Source: JBBIRG01 sp964410965
GTDB lineage: Bacteria; CLD3; SB21; JBBIRG01
Length of the DNA: 64,000 bases
Assembly (NCBI GenBank): GCA_964410965.1
Contig: CAYPIY010000008.1
Coordinates: forward strand, 124,001 to 188,000
Direction of reading: 5' to 3'
Shown: positions 43,571 to 52,403 of the stretch, piece by piece
How positions within the stretch are numbered: the first letter of the stretch is position 1
Layout of the letters: each line of letters opens with the position of its first letter
Notes under the pieces: generated by a model
The model's input: the letters and a program-made list of their open reading frames with translations, nothing else
What the model was told of the DNA's origin: nothing
Database searches by the model: none
Made by a program: the position numbers and the translations under genes

Positions 43571-43762
43571 GTTGATCTCCTCTGGAATGGCCTGTGATGC
43601 CTGTTCCGGTTCGCAGAAAAGTTCTGCCTATTAATACTGTACATCACAGGAACATTTCAATTAAAATAATCATAGCGGATGAATTGAAAAAATATCCGCA
43701 AAGCGCCGCCGGCCCGGAACACAGAATATTTACCGGCGGAAATTCAGAAAGAGAACTTATAA
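43571..43762 (+). promoter_or_regulatory. Structured leader upstream of rhlE with three hairpins
   Basis: Three inverted repeats occur in 150 bases: cctgtgatg/catcacagg (43591-43599, 43642-43650) enclosing gcagaa-aag-ttctgc (43613-43627); gcggat/atccgc (43675-43680, 43694-43699); and ccgccgg/ccggcgg (43706-43712, 43733-43739). The last ends 23 bases before the rhlE ATG. This is consistent with an RNA leader that controls the helicase, although the outer 9-bp repeat could instead be a DNA operator. Confidence 0.5.
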
Positions 43763-44980
43763 ATGTCGTTTGAAAACCTCAACCTCATTGAACCCATCCG
43801 CAAAGCCCTTCACACGGAAGGCTATGAGCGGCCGACGCCGATACAGGCGCAGTCCATACCCGTGATCCTTCAGGGCAAAGACCTGCTGGGCTGCGCGCAG
43901 ACCGGCACCGGGAAGACCGCCGCGTTCGCGATTCCGATCCTCCAGATTCTTCACGGAAACCAGTCTGCGGGAAACAGCCGGCGAGTGATTAAATCATTAA
44001 TCCTGACGCCTACACGTGAACTTGCCGTACAGACCGGCGAAAGTTTCGCCGCGTACGGAAAACATACCGGTCTTCGCCATGCCGTCATCTACGGCGGCGT
44101 ATCACAGAACTCACAGACCCAGGCGCTGAAATCCGGGATCGACATCCTTATCGCAACGCCCGGCCGGCTTCTGGATCTGATGAACCAGCGCTTCGTGAAT
44201 CTCAATCATGTCGAAATGTTCGTCCTAGATGAAGCCGACCGCATGCTCGATATGGGATTCATCAACGATATACGGAAAATCATCATGAAGCTGCCCGCGG
44301 AAAAACAAACGCTTTTTTTCGCCGCCACGATGCCTCCTGAAATCCGTAATCTCGCGCATTCGATCCTTAACGATCCCGAACAGGTCGCCGTCACGCCTGT
44401 GTCATCAACCGTCGACGCCATTGAGCAGTCTGTTTATTATGTGCAGAAATCCGACAAACGCTCTCTGCTGAAACATCTGCTGCAGAGCGACGAAATCAAT
44501 TCGGTGCTGATCTTTACGAGAACCAAGCACGGCGCGGATAAGGTCACGCGCGATCTGAATCAGTCGGGCATACCCGCGGAAGCCATTCACGGGAACAAAT
44601 CCCAGAACGCCCGGCAGCGCGCGATGAATAACTTCAAGAAAAAACGCACGCGCGTGCTTGTCGCGACCGATATCGCCGCCCGCGGAATCGACGTTGATAA
44701 TCTTTCGCACGTCATCAACTATGAACTGCCGAACGAACCGGAAACATACGTTCACCGCATCGGTCGGACGGGACGCGCGGGTTTAAGCGGCGTCGCCATT
44801 TCGTTCTGCGATATGGAAGAGCAAACCTATCTGCGGGATATCCGGAAACTCATCGACAAAGACATTCCCGTGGTGGCCGATCATCCCTATGCGTTTACGC
44901 CCATACTCAGCATGCAGCCGAAGAAGACGCTGTTGTTTGCCGGTTATTCACGCAACCGGTCACGGTTCAGGCGAAGATAG
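43763..44980 (+). CDS. rhlE: DEAD-box RNA helicase, RhlE type
   Basis: This is a 405-residue helicase that unwinds short RNA duplexes in ribosome assembly and mRNA decay. Motifs in order: Q (PTPIQAQSIP), I (AQTGTGKTA), Ia (PTRELA), Ib (TPGRL), II (DEAD), III, IV (VLIFTRTKHG), V (ATDIAARGIDV) and VI (HRIGRTGRAG). Motif III reads AAT instead of SAT (LFFAATMPPEI); this motif couples ATP hydrolysis to unwinding, so the change may matter. The basic C-terminal tail is short. The ATG at 43763 has AGAG ahead. A strong terminator follows. Confidence 0.96.
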   Translation: MSFENLNLIEPIRKALHTEGYERPTPIQAQSIPVILQGKDLLGCAQTGTGKTAAFAIPILQILHGNQSAGNSRRVIKSLILTPTRELAVQTGESFAAYGKHTGLRHAVIYGGVSQNSQTQALKSGIDILIATPGRLLDLMNQRFVNLNHVEMFVLDEADRMLDMGFINDIRKIIMKLPAEKQTLFFAATMPPEIRNLAHSILNDPEQVAVTPVSSTVDAIEQSVYYVQKSDKRSLLKHLLQSDEINSVLIFTRTKHGADKVTRDLNQSGIPAEAIHGNKSQNARQRAMNNFKKKRTRVLVATDIAARGIDVDNLSHVINYELPNEPETYVHRIGRTGRAGLSGVAISFCDMEEQTYLRDIRKLIDKDIPVVADHPYAFTPILSMQPKKTLLFAGYSRNRSRFRRR

Positions 44981-45006
44981 ATATTAATCGGAAATCAGTT
45001 TATTTA

Positions 45007-45036
45007 AAACAGCTCTGAACAGGGCTGTTTTTTTTT
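45007..45036 (+). terminator. Rho-independent terminator after rhlE
   Basis: aaacagctct (45007-45016) pairs with agggctgttt (45021-45030), with one G-U pair and a four-base loop, followed by a T-run. Confidence 0.88.
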
Positions 45037-45113
45037 GGAATATCTTTTACCGGCGGTTGTTAAAATGATTGGTATTATAGACTGACTATTCAATTTACAA
45101 AAAGGAGAAAATC

Positions 45114-45521
45114 ATGAATCCTGACTCACTGAATTGGCTGGCAATTACCGCGGCGACTTTGAGCGGTTTTGTGCTGGGCGGATTATGGTACTCGAATATT
45201 CTGTTCGGGAAAGCATGGATGAGCGCCGCTGAAATGACAGACGGAAATATAAAATCGGCGAATATGCTGAAAACCTACGGCATCGCGTTCCTCTTCATGC
45301 TGATTGCCGCGGTGAATCTAGGTTTTTTTCTTTCATCACCGGAAATTCATGCCGCCGAAGGAGCATTATACGGATTCCTGACGGGCTTCGGCTGGGTGTT
45401 TATGGGAATCGGTGTCGTCGCGCTGTTCGAACAAAAGAGATGGCCTTATATCCTGATTAACGGCGGGTACTGGGTCGTTACCATGACCGTGATGGGATTG
45501 ATTCTTGGATCATGGCGATAA
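45114..45521 (+). CDS. DUF1761 membrane protein
   Basis: This is a 135-residue protein with four TM helices and the DUF1761 pattern GFVLGGLWYSNILFGKAWM near the start and LINGGYWVVTMTVMGLILG at the end. The function of the family is unknown. It has a good AAAGGAG ribosome site and stands alone, converging on the second CPBP protease with four bases between stops. Confidence 0.9.
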   Translation: MNPDSLNWLAITAATLSGFVLGGLWYSNILFGKAWMSAAEMTDGNIKSANMLKTYGIAFLFMLIAAVNLGFFLSSPEIHAAEGALYGFLTGFGWVFMGIGVVALFEQKRWPYILINGGYWVVTMTVMGLILGSWR

Positions 45522-45525
45522 TCAT

Positions 45526-46389
45526 CTATTCCGGCGCATTTTTGAAATTTTGTTTATTCAACAGACTTGAAAAAATAATCAGGATCACGGCCAGGAAGAT
45601 CAAAAACATGATTCTGAAAAAATCCGTTGTCACGATTCCGAAAATATCCTTTATCCAGAAATAACTGGTGTTGCTTGCCGAATGAAATAATATCGCCGGA
45701 AGCAGACTTCCAGATGTGCGGATGAACAGGTAGGTCATTACCATCGTTATGGGAACCGAAATGATCATTCGTTCAACGATTTCCGGATAATATCCGATTA
45801 AATGCGTCCCTTCCTTGAGGGTGAAATAATCCGGAAACGATACGGGATTAATATGCCACGCTGACGCTACGACGGCTAAAATCAGCGAAGCCCTGAACGG
45901 TGACATTTTTTCAAGCAGTTTTGGAAGCATCCAACCCCGCCAGCCGATTTCTTCAGCCAATCCCCAGCGGAATATCCCGGTAAAGAAGGTAATGACCAGT
46001 GAGCTAAAAGCAACAGTCAACGAATAGGAATCATCCACTTGCGGCATACCGTAAGATATTATGTACAGCAATAAAATAGATGTAAAAACCGCCGGTTCAA
46101 ACAAGATTGACAGTGCAATCCATCCGGCGCCAACACGCCTGTTGATCATGCTTAGCAGTGTTCGTTTAAGCCCGTCTTTACCATCACTAATAATGATCAA
46201 CAGAAGAGCCGCGATCGAAGGACCGAAAGACGAGATCAGGCTGAAGTTAAAAGCGGGCATGCCATACCGTTCTTTGAAGGCAGCATATAAATACTTGATG
46301 CCCCAGGTGATCAAAAACGCGAGGTAACAATACAGAATGACCGGATATTTTTCAATCCATAAGCGAACGGAAACAGCGCTCTTCATCAT
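45526..46389 (-). CDS. CPBP family intramembrane metalloprotease
   Basis: This is a 287-residue membrane protein with about eight helices. CPBP motifs: EEIGWRGWMLP (Glu pair and Arg), SAWHINP (His) and HSASNTSYF (His/Asn). It is diverged from the copy at 916-1869. Substrate and role are unknown. It stands alone; no bacteriocin or regulatory gene is next to it. Confidence 0.9.
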   Translation of the reverse strand: MMKSAVSVRLWIEKYPVILYCYLAFLITWGIKYLYAAFKERYGMPAFNFSLISSFGPSIAALLLIIISDGKDGLKRTLLSMINRRVGAGWIALSILFEPAVFTSILLLYIISYGMPQVDDSYSLTVAFSSLVITFFTGIFRWGLAEEIGWRGWMLPKLLEKMSPFRASLILAVVASAWHINPVSFPDYFTLKEGTHLIGYYPEIVERMIISVPITMVMTYLFIRTSGSLLPAILFHSASNTSYFWIKDIFGIVTTDFFRIMFLIFLAVILIIFSSLLNKQNFKNAPE

Positions 46390-46442
46390 TTAATCACAAA
46401 TGTAAAAGAAAAATCAAATATTACATCAAAACCTAAGAAATC

Positions 46443-46513
46443 AAATAAGACATTTATATTGCGGACATGCCGTGCCGCGGGATTCCCGTTCCGTTAAAAC
46501 CGCAGTCTTATTT
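46443..46513. other. Long inverted repeat at the end of the DUF58 gene
   Basis: aaataagac (46443-46451) and gtcttattt (46505-46513) are perfect nine-base arms with 53 bases between. The right arm contains the DUF58 stop codon. A small inner palindrome (cggga/tcccg) is present. It may form an mRNA 3' structure; no U-run makes it a standard terminator. Confidence 0.3.
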
Positions 46514-47404
46514 CATTTTGGTTCTCTTAACGAGATATTCCATAAGCGCGATCTCAAACGGTGTGCGCGTATCCAGCAGAACGTGATCGATCTGATGTTC
46601 CCTGCATGACTTCCTGTAACGATCGATGAAATGACTGATTTCTTTCTGATATTCCCTGCGTATATGCCAGGGCTGTGTGGACAAACGCTCCCCGGATTCA
46701 AGATCCTCGAACAGCACGTCGCCCTGAAAATTCAGTTCTCTTTCCTGGGGATCCAGGACATGAAATACGATCACCTCATGCTGCCGGTGCCGGAAATGCT
46801 TCAGTCCCGTCATCACTTTGTCCGGATCATCGAACAGGTCGCTGATCAGGATGACCAGTCCGCGGCGGACCAGGCGTTCGGCGATCAAGTGCAGATTGGA
46901 AGCGATGTCCGTCTCCCCTCCGGGTGCGGCCCGGCTCAGCGTTTCCTCTATGGTTTTCAGATAACTGCGCGTGGCGCGGGGAACCAGCAATTTACGGACG
47001 CGCGTATCGAACAAGGCCAGGCCTGCGGCATCTTTCTGGTGTATGAGAAGATGTGCCAGTGATGCGGCCAGATAGCAGCCATACTTAAATTTGCTGATCT
47101 TACCGGATGCATAGGTCATCGAAGCGCTTGAATCCAGGATCAGGTACGCCTTGAGATTGGTCTCTTCCTCAAACCTCTTCACGTAAAAACGGGATGTGCG
47201 TCCGTAGACCTTCCAGTCAATGTTGCGGATAGGATCGCCGGGCATGTACGGACGGTGTTCGGCGAACTCCACGCTGAACCCATGATAGGGGCTCTTGTGC
47301 AGTCCCGTGATGAATCCCTCCACAACGAACCGCGCAATCATTTCGAGGCTGGAAATGCGTGCGAGTTTTTCGGGTAATAAGTAGTTCCGGACGGTCTCGG
47401 TCAC
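46508..47404 (-). CDS. DUF58 (VWA-like) protein
   Basis: This is a 298-residue cytoplasmic protein. The DUF58 core is at about 45-95 (EFAEHRPYMPGDPIRNIDWKVYGRT, FYVKRFEEETN), and a VWA-like fold has the MIDAS start LDSSASM. DUF58 proteins accompany MoxR ATPases and BatA/BatB in complexes linked to envelope stress and metal insertion. Here DUF58 closes the surA operon, whereas BatA/BatB are 14 kb away and moxR is not in the window. Translation begins with GTG at 47404, ten bases after the preceding stop. Confidence 0.92.
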   Translation of the reverse strand: MTETVRNYLLPEKLARISSLEMIARFVVEGFITGLHKSPYHGFSVEFAEHRPYMPGDPIRNIDWKVYGRTSRFYVKRFEEETNLKAYLILDSSASMTYASGKISKFKYGCYLAASLAHLLIHQKDAAGLALFDTRVRKLLVPRATRSYLKTIEETLSRAAPGGETDIASNLHLIAERLVRRGLVILISDLFDDPDKVMTGLKHFRHRQHEVIVFHVLDPQERELNFQGDVLFEDLESGERLSTQPWHIRREYQKEISHFIDRYRKSCREHQIDHVLLDTRTPFEIALMEYLVKRTKMK

Positions 47405-47413
47405 AAAATCATC

Positions 47414-48757
47414 TCACATTTTTTTCTCAATGGATTTACCCTGCGCCAGCTGCTCCGCCGCCCGGATGTAACGGTCCAGCCTGCGGACAAGATAATACAG
47501 CGAAAGCCGGATGCGGTTTACGTTGGTCTCCATGATCTCGTTCCTCGCCAGAAGCATCTGTTCACGGTATTGCGGCAGGACGGTATTACGGTAGAAATCC
47601 GCGTAGGACGCGTTATTCTCCACAAACGTCCCGTTCTGATAAACGTAAATGTCATACCAGGTGGAGATCGCGCCAAGACTGAATTGAGTATTCACGGATT
47701 TCACGATCTCGTCCTTTCCGTCCGTGTTCACGTCTCGGATCTCGGCGAAAGCCCCGAATTCAAAGATCCTGAAGCGGCTGCTGTCGTAATGGATCAGCGC
47801 CGTGCTGTTGCTTCCCCAGGGACTGCCGTAATCCGAAAAACGGATCAGCACCTCATATCCCGGCCTGCCGTTCAGGTTGCCGACCTGGATATCCGACCGG
47901 TTGAACGAATTCTCAAGGTAATATTCCTGGAGGACTTTCTCATATCCGGATCCGGTATCACGCATCAGCCGTATGAAGCATTTCGCCTCGCCGATATCGG
48001 GAAGCCTGTAAAAGCCTACGATCAGCAGTTCCGGGATGCTGTCGCCGTCGATATCAATCCGGAAACCCTGGGTCTGCCCTACATACCGCACTGACTCAAA
48101 AGGCCGTTCGGAAGAGTCGATCAGTTTTTCCCTGAGCAGATCATCCTCGGACAGCATCGGAAACAGATAGCCGAAGGATGAGACCATCCTGCGGTACACG
48201 GTGTCTTCCGTGCCGGGTGTAAACAGCTCGATCGCGTTCGTGAACTGGTCCCCCACAAAAACCGACGGATAGTACGAAAGAACCGCGGACGAATCTGCAT
48301 ATTTGTTCAGTATCCCGTCTTTCGCTTCCCGGATATCCTGACCCCGCCTGAAAAACGTTTTGAGCTGAAAACCCGAAATCTTGTGTCCGGAACATATGAA
48401 TGCCACTTCCGGCAGCGAATCGGACAGATAGGGATGATCTTTCGTGTACCGCTGGATCATGTAATCAGGAGTGGGGTCAAGGAAAGTTTCGCTTTCGTCA
48501 GGCAGGGCCCGTACCCGGTAGATCTTGCCCGAGAAAGGATTGACGATTTCGATGCCGTGAATCGAGGCACGCAAGTCCCAGTCTGCCGGAATATCCAGGA
48601 AAAAACCGTACTTGGGGTTCTGGTACACTTTCCAGGCAACCCTGCGTATATCTGTTTCCCGCCCGGTCTTGATCTCATGCGTCCAGCACAACTGGACCAG
48701 ATAAATCAAAAGAAAACCGGCCAGGACATAAGCGGCTTTTTTCAGTATGTTTCTCAC
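47414..48757 (-). CDS. Membrane-anchored protein with FG-GAP-like segments, unknown function
   Basis: This is a 447-residue protein with an N-terminal TM helix (about 8-24) and a large periplasmic part. Residues about 220-370 contain strand-rich segments with Asp-rich loops (DIDGDSIPELLIVGFY, VNTDGKDEIVKSV) of the FG-GAP/VCBS calcium-binding type. The C-terminal 60 residues are helical. It starts with GTG, whose GTGA overlaps the previous stop, so it is translationally coupled in the surA operon. The role is unknown; position suggests envelope maintenance. Confidence 0.65.
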   Translation of the reverse strand: MRNILKKAAYVLAGFLLIYLVQLCWTHEIKTGRETDIRRVAWKVYQNPKYGFFLDIPADWDLRASIHGIEIVNPFSGKIYRVRALPDESETFLDPTPDYMIQRYTKDHPYLSDSLPEVAFICSGHKISGFQLKTFFRRGQDIREAKDGILNKYADSSAVLSYYPSVFVGDQFTNAIELFTPGTEDTVYRRMVSSFGYLFPMLSEDDLLREKLIDSSERPFESVRYVGQTQGFRIDIDGDSIPELLIVGFYRLPDIGEAKCFIRLMRDTGSGYEKVLQEYYLENSFNRSDIQVGNLNGRPGYEVLIRFSDYGSPWGSNSTALIHYDSSRFRIFEFGAFAEIRDVNTDGKDEIVKSVNTQFSLGAISTWYDIYVYQNGTFVENNASYADFYRNTVLPQYREQMLLARNEIMETNVNRIRLSLYYLVRRLDRYIRAAEQLAQGKSIEKKM

Positions 48758-49332
48758 GGAATTTCTTTCCGCCGGTCACGGCTGACAAGAAGTTCCAGCA
48801 CGGAAAACAACAAGCGGTCGTAGTTCAGCGGATGCAGGGCTTTCAGGAGCAGATTGTGAAACACATCCTCGCATCCGGGCTGATAATAACCGATCGTGAC
48901 CGGCGCACCCGAATGGCCCAGCGCGTGCGCCATAGTCAGATTGAACTGAAGCTCAAAATCCAGCGCCAGGTCATAGTTGGCGTCCTGGATCTCCTCGATC
49001 AGTTCCGGCTTCAGAAGCCGGTACCATCGGATATCTTTTTTGAGTATATTGCGGATTTTTGAACGGTGAAGCGGGTTTTCCGCAGAGAGGATGCTTTTCG
49101 CAAACTGATCAGGGAACTCCTCGCCGGTCAGGAAGTCAAACCGGCCTGAAGGAAAAGTATCCCGCAGGGATTCCATGATGAATGAAAACCTTCCGGAGTC
49201 AAGCGATGACGGCAAATGCACGAGGATCTGTTTCGGACTGAACCGGCGTGACTGCAGAGTGAATACGGCGTGCTGCGTGCCGAACCATTTCAGGATTGTC
49301 ACGATAATTTTTGTGATCCATCGTTTGATCAT
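48754..49332 (-). CDS. Glycosyltransferase-family-9-like small protein
   Basis: This is a 192-residue protein with short patterns found in the N-terminal half of GT9 heptosyltransferases (QILVHLPSSLDSGRFSF, NYDLALDFELQFNL, GAPVTIGYYQPG). The C-terminal half with the donor-binding site is missing, so it is probably not an active transferase. An N-terminal hydrophobic stretch may bind membrane. It follows surA by 18 bases and overlaps the next gene by four. The assignment rests on weak resemblance. Confidence 0.45.
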   Translation of the reverse strand: MIKRWITKIIVTILKWFGTQHAVFTLQSRRFSPKQILVHLPSSLDSGRFSFIMESLRDTFPSGRFDFLTGEEFPDQFAKSILSAENPLHRSKIRNILKKDIRWYRLLKPELIEEIQDANYDLALDFELQFNLTMAHALGHSGAPVTIGYYQPGCEDVFHNLLLKALHPLNYDRLLFSVLELLVSRDRRKEIP

Positions 49333-49350
49333 GACCTCATCGGTAAGAGG

Positions 49351-50649
49351 TTAAGGCTCCATCCGGATATCAATATAAAAACGCGAACGGATCTGTTTCA
49401 GCCATTTATTCATTTCCTCGGACTGTTTGGCCTGGAGCGCCATGGATTCGACCGTCTGCCAGTCGTCCTTGAGGCTGATTTTGCGTTTATCGCGCTGATC
49501 GTTCAGCCGGATGAGGTGAAAGCCGAAATCACCCTCGAAGGGCTCGGACATATCCCCTTTTTTCAGGTTTTTTGCCGCCTTGAGAAACGGCTGTCCGCGT
49601 TCGTTCAGCGCCGAGAGCTCGATCCAGCCGAGGTTGCCGAGATTCCCCTTTTTCGTGTTGTCGTCGGAATACTTCATCACCGCGTCCTCGAACGTGATCC
49701 GGCCGTCCAGAATATCCTTCCGGATCTCAGACAATTTATCCTGCGTACGGGTCTTGTCCCCTGCCGATGTGACGACGCCGAACAGAATATGCCGGGTTTT
49801 GATTTTATCGCCTGCTTTTTCCTGGAGCTGGATTATATGCCAGCCGAACTGCGTTTTGACAAGGCCTGAAATCTCACTGGGTTCCAGTTTGACGGCAGCT
49901 TCGGCGAATTCCTTGACAAAATCGGCCCGGTTGAACCATCCCAGGTCGCCTCCTTTCTTGGCAGACCCCGGATCCGTGGAATATTTCCTGGCCATCTCAC
50001 CGAAATCGGAACCGTTCCTCAAAGAATCCAGAACGGAGGCGGCCATTTTCCTGGAATCCTCGAACGCCGAATCGCCAGGCCTGATCTCCAGAAGAATATG
50101 ACTGAAATTTATGGATTCGCCGACTTCCGGAAAACTGTCCTGATGAGCGCTGTAATAATTTTCTATCTCCGTGCGGGAAACTTTGATGTTGCTGAACCGG
50201 GAAGACTGAATTTTCTGAGTCAGCAGTTGCTTTTTGACATCTCCGCGGTACATCTTTTTCAGTTCCTTGATGGTTTTTCCCAGATACGACTCCAGCGCCT
50301 GTTCCCCGCCGGCCTGCTGAATCCTATCCCTGATCTGCTGCTCCAGCGCCTGGTCCACCTGACCCTCATCGACCGTGACACTGTCAAAAACCGCCTGCGC
50401 CAGAAGAATTTTCTGGTTGATCAGTGCGTCAAGAATCCGTGCCTCAATTTTTTTATATGCTTCAACATCCTTATCAGGATTTATTTTTTGGTTCATCGCC
50501 TCAAAATAAGCGTAATTCTGAACCTCCGAAAGCAGTATGATTTCATCATCCACGACTGCGGCGACTTTATCAATGATTTGGTTCTGAGTAGAGGCATTTT
50601 CAGGGCTCATTAATACAAAAATGAAGACCAGAATAAAAATTTTTTTCAT
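49351..50649 (-). CDS. surA: SurA-like periplasmic peptidyl-prolyl isomerase/chaperone
   Basis: This is a 432-residue exported chaperone for outer-membrane proteins. After the signal peptide, the SurA N-terminal helical domain (about 22-160, starting IIDKVAAVVDDEIILLSEVQ) leads into two parvulin domains: about 170-270 (INFSHILLEI, FGEMARKYSTDPGSAKKGGDLGWF) and about 285-390 (IKTRHILFGV, GNLGWIELS). The second ends FGFHLIRL. The gene heads an operon with the GT9-like, FG-GAP-like and DUF58 genes. A TATAAT box lies 32 bases upstream. Confidence 0.93.
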   Translation of the reverse strand: MKKIFILVFIFVLMSPENASTQNQIIDKVAAVVDDEIILLSEVQNYAYFEAMNQKINPDKDVEAYKKIEARILDALINQKILLAQAVFDSVTVDEGQVDQALEQQIRDRIQQAGGEQALESYLGKTIKELKKMYRGDVKKQLLTQKIQSSRFSNIKVSRTEIENYYSAHQDSFPEVGESINFSHILLEIRPGDSAFEDSRKMAASVLDSLRNGSDFGEMARKYSTDPGSAKKGGDLGWFNRADFVKEFAEAAVKLEPSEISGLVKTQFGWHIIQLQEKAGDKIKTRHILFGVVTSAGDKTRTQDKLSEIRKDILDGRITFEDAVMKYSDDNTKKGNLGNLGWIELSALNERGQPFLKAAKNLKKGDMSEPFEGDFGFHLIRLNDQRDKRKISLKDDWQTVESMALQAKQSEEMNKWLKQIRSRFYIDIRMEP

Positions 50650-50994
50650 GCAATACCTTTAATAACTTAGTGCTATCTGCATTATAAATGTATATCAAAA
50701 ATTTAAAAAATCCAAGTATTTATAAAATAATTCTATCCAAAAAAACATTATTCACTTTTTTAATTAATTCCTGATAATCAGTTAACGCTTATATATCCAT
50801 ATAATTATCAGTATGATAAGATTACAATTATTAAAATTTACAGGATACATCTGTGTTTAGCTAACATGTTATAAACATCCGTGTTGATAACCGTTTTTTT
50901 ATGTTAATTTTACCAAAAGATTCACATGTAAATATTTCATAACCGTTGCGTAATGTTAGGTTTCGGGTTCCTATCTTTTATTGAAAAAAAAACC
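50650..50994. promoter_or_regulatory. AT-rich spacer between surA and gatD with two inverted repeats
   Basis: There is no credible ORF. On the minus strand TATAAT (50681-50686) is a candidate -10 box for surA. The inverted repeats ctgat-a-atcag (50771-50781) and ttatca-gta-tgataa (50805-50819) share the core TGATAA and could be operator sites. Their function is inferred from symmetry alone. Confidence 0.35.
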
Positions 50995-52380
50995 TTATTT
51001 ATGCACTTTCCGGATAAATTCCTCCACTTCCGCCACGCCGCCCTGGAAAATCAGGTAACCATTGTAGGGTTCCCTTGAAGTGATATCCCCGTTCACGGGA
51101 GTAAGCATGATTTTTTTCACTTCTTCGAGATTATCCGTTTGTCCGAGCGCCCAGGCCAATTTAATATAGGCGACTTCGGGGAGCATATTCTCGGCCGGGA
51201 CAATTCCTTTCGCCATCAGGTCGCGGCCTGTATCGTATACGAACATATGAACATAGCCCCAAAGTGTCTGCACGGTCATGTACATCGCGACGCCTTTTTC
51301 CGCGGCGCGGACAATCGCGGGATACAGCGGCTTGTTGACATGCCCCAGCCCCGTACCGACGATTACAATGCCGCGGTAACCGTTGTCCACCAGCGAATCG
51401 ATCATGTCCGGCTGCATGTTCGGGTAATAATACAGCATCGCCACCTTTTCCTCGAAATACGGCAGGACATGAACTGACCGGTCGCGTCTCCGGTGATTAT
51501 ATTCTTTCTTAAGTGGCGTAATTTCCTTTCGGTTGACTTTCGCAATGGGGATGTCGCCGATGGTCCTGAATGTGGACCGGTAGGAGGAATGCATTTTGCG
51601 CACGCGCGTGCCGCGGTGAAGCAGTCCGTACTCATCCGAAGTCGGCCCGAACATGCAGACCATGACCTCGGCGATGTCTGACCATCCCGCGGTCCGCGTG
51701 GCATGCATGAGATTCAGCGCTGCGTCGGAGCTCGGCCGGTCGGAGGAACGCTGGGAACCGACCAGTACAATCGGGACGGGCGGGTTCTGCACCATGAATG
51801 TAAGTGCGGCGGCGGTGTGATGGAGCGTGTCGGTTCCGTGCCCGATCACGATGCCGTCTACGCCGTTCTCGATTTCCTGGCCGATGGAAACGGCGAGTTT
51901 CTTGTATTGTTCCGGCCCCATGTTTTCGCTGAACACGGCGAATAATTTCTCGGTGGTCAGGTTGCAGATGGTCGCCAGTTCGGGAACCGCCCCGTAGAGT
52001 TCGCCCGGCGTGAAAGCGGGAATGACCGCGCCGGTCCGGTAATCGAGCCGTGAAGCGATCGTGCCTCCCGTGCCGAATAACTTGACTCTGGGCAATCCGG
52101 GCGTGACAGGGAATTCCTTCTCCGGAATTTTGTAATTCGCTTTTTTATATCCTTCTTCCCTCATCATCGTGATCGTTCCCACATCGAGGCCTACATTGTA
52201 TCCGGTGGGAATTTTCATAACGATATGCCGGTCATCGTCATTTTCAGCGCGAGGCAGAACCGTGCCGGTAAACCGCCCCCGGGTGGTTTCGGCGACCGCC
52301 TGGCCCCATACACGCACGTTGAATTTCTTCAGCACAGCCAGGGCCGCGCCCTTATATCCCTGAAATAAATCTTCGCTCAT
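50995..52380 (-). CDS. gatD: Archaeal-type Glu-tRNA(Gln) amidotransferase subunit D
   Basis: This is a 461-residue asparaginase-like subunit that liberates ammonia from Gln or Asn for GatE. After an N-terminal domain (about 1-95), the asparaginase fold contains the first catalytic Thr in GTGGTIASR (T107) and the Thr-Asp pair in GHGTDT (T183, D184). GSQRSSDRPSSDAALNL is the active-site strand characteristic of GatD as opposed to ordinary asparaginases. Full length and context (23 bases behind gatE) support GatD. GatDE is the archaeal pathway for Gln-tRNA, so its presence in a bacterium is notable. Confidence 0.95.
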   Translation of the reverse strand: MSEDLFQGYKGAALAVLKKFNVRVWGQAVAETTRGRFTGTVLPRAENDDDRHIVMKIPTGYNVGLDVGTITMMREEGYKKANYKIPEKEFPVTPGLPRVKLFGTGGTIASRLDYRTGAVIPAFTPGELYGAVPELATICNLTTEKLFAVFSENMGPEQYKKLAVSIGQEIENGVDGIVIGHGTDTLHHTAAALTFMVQNPPVPIVLVGSQRSSDRPSSDAALNLMHATRTAGWSDIAEVMVCMFGPTSDEYGLLHRGTRVRKMHSSYRSTFRTIGDIPIAKVNRKEITPLKKEYNHRRRDRSVHVLPYFEEKVAMLYYYPNMQPDMIDSLVDNGYRGIVIVGTGLGHVNKPLYPAIVRAAEKGVAMYMTVQTLWGYVHMFVYDTGRDLMAKGIVPAENMLPEVAYIKLAWALGQTDNLEEVKKIMLTPVNGDITSREPYNGYLIFQGGVAEVEEFIRKVHK

Positions 52381-52403
52381 AGTTTGCTTTTACGTTAAAA
52401 ATT

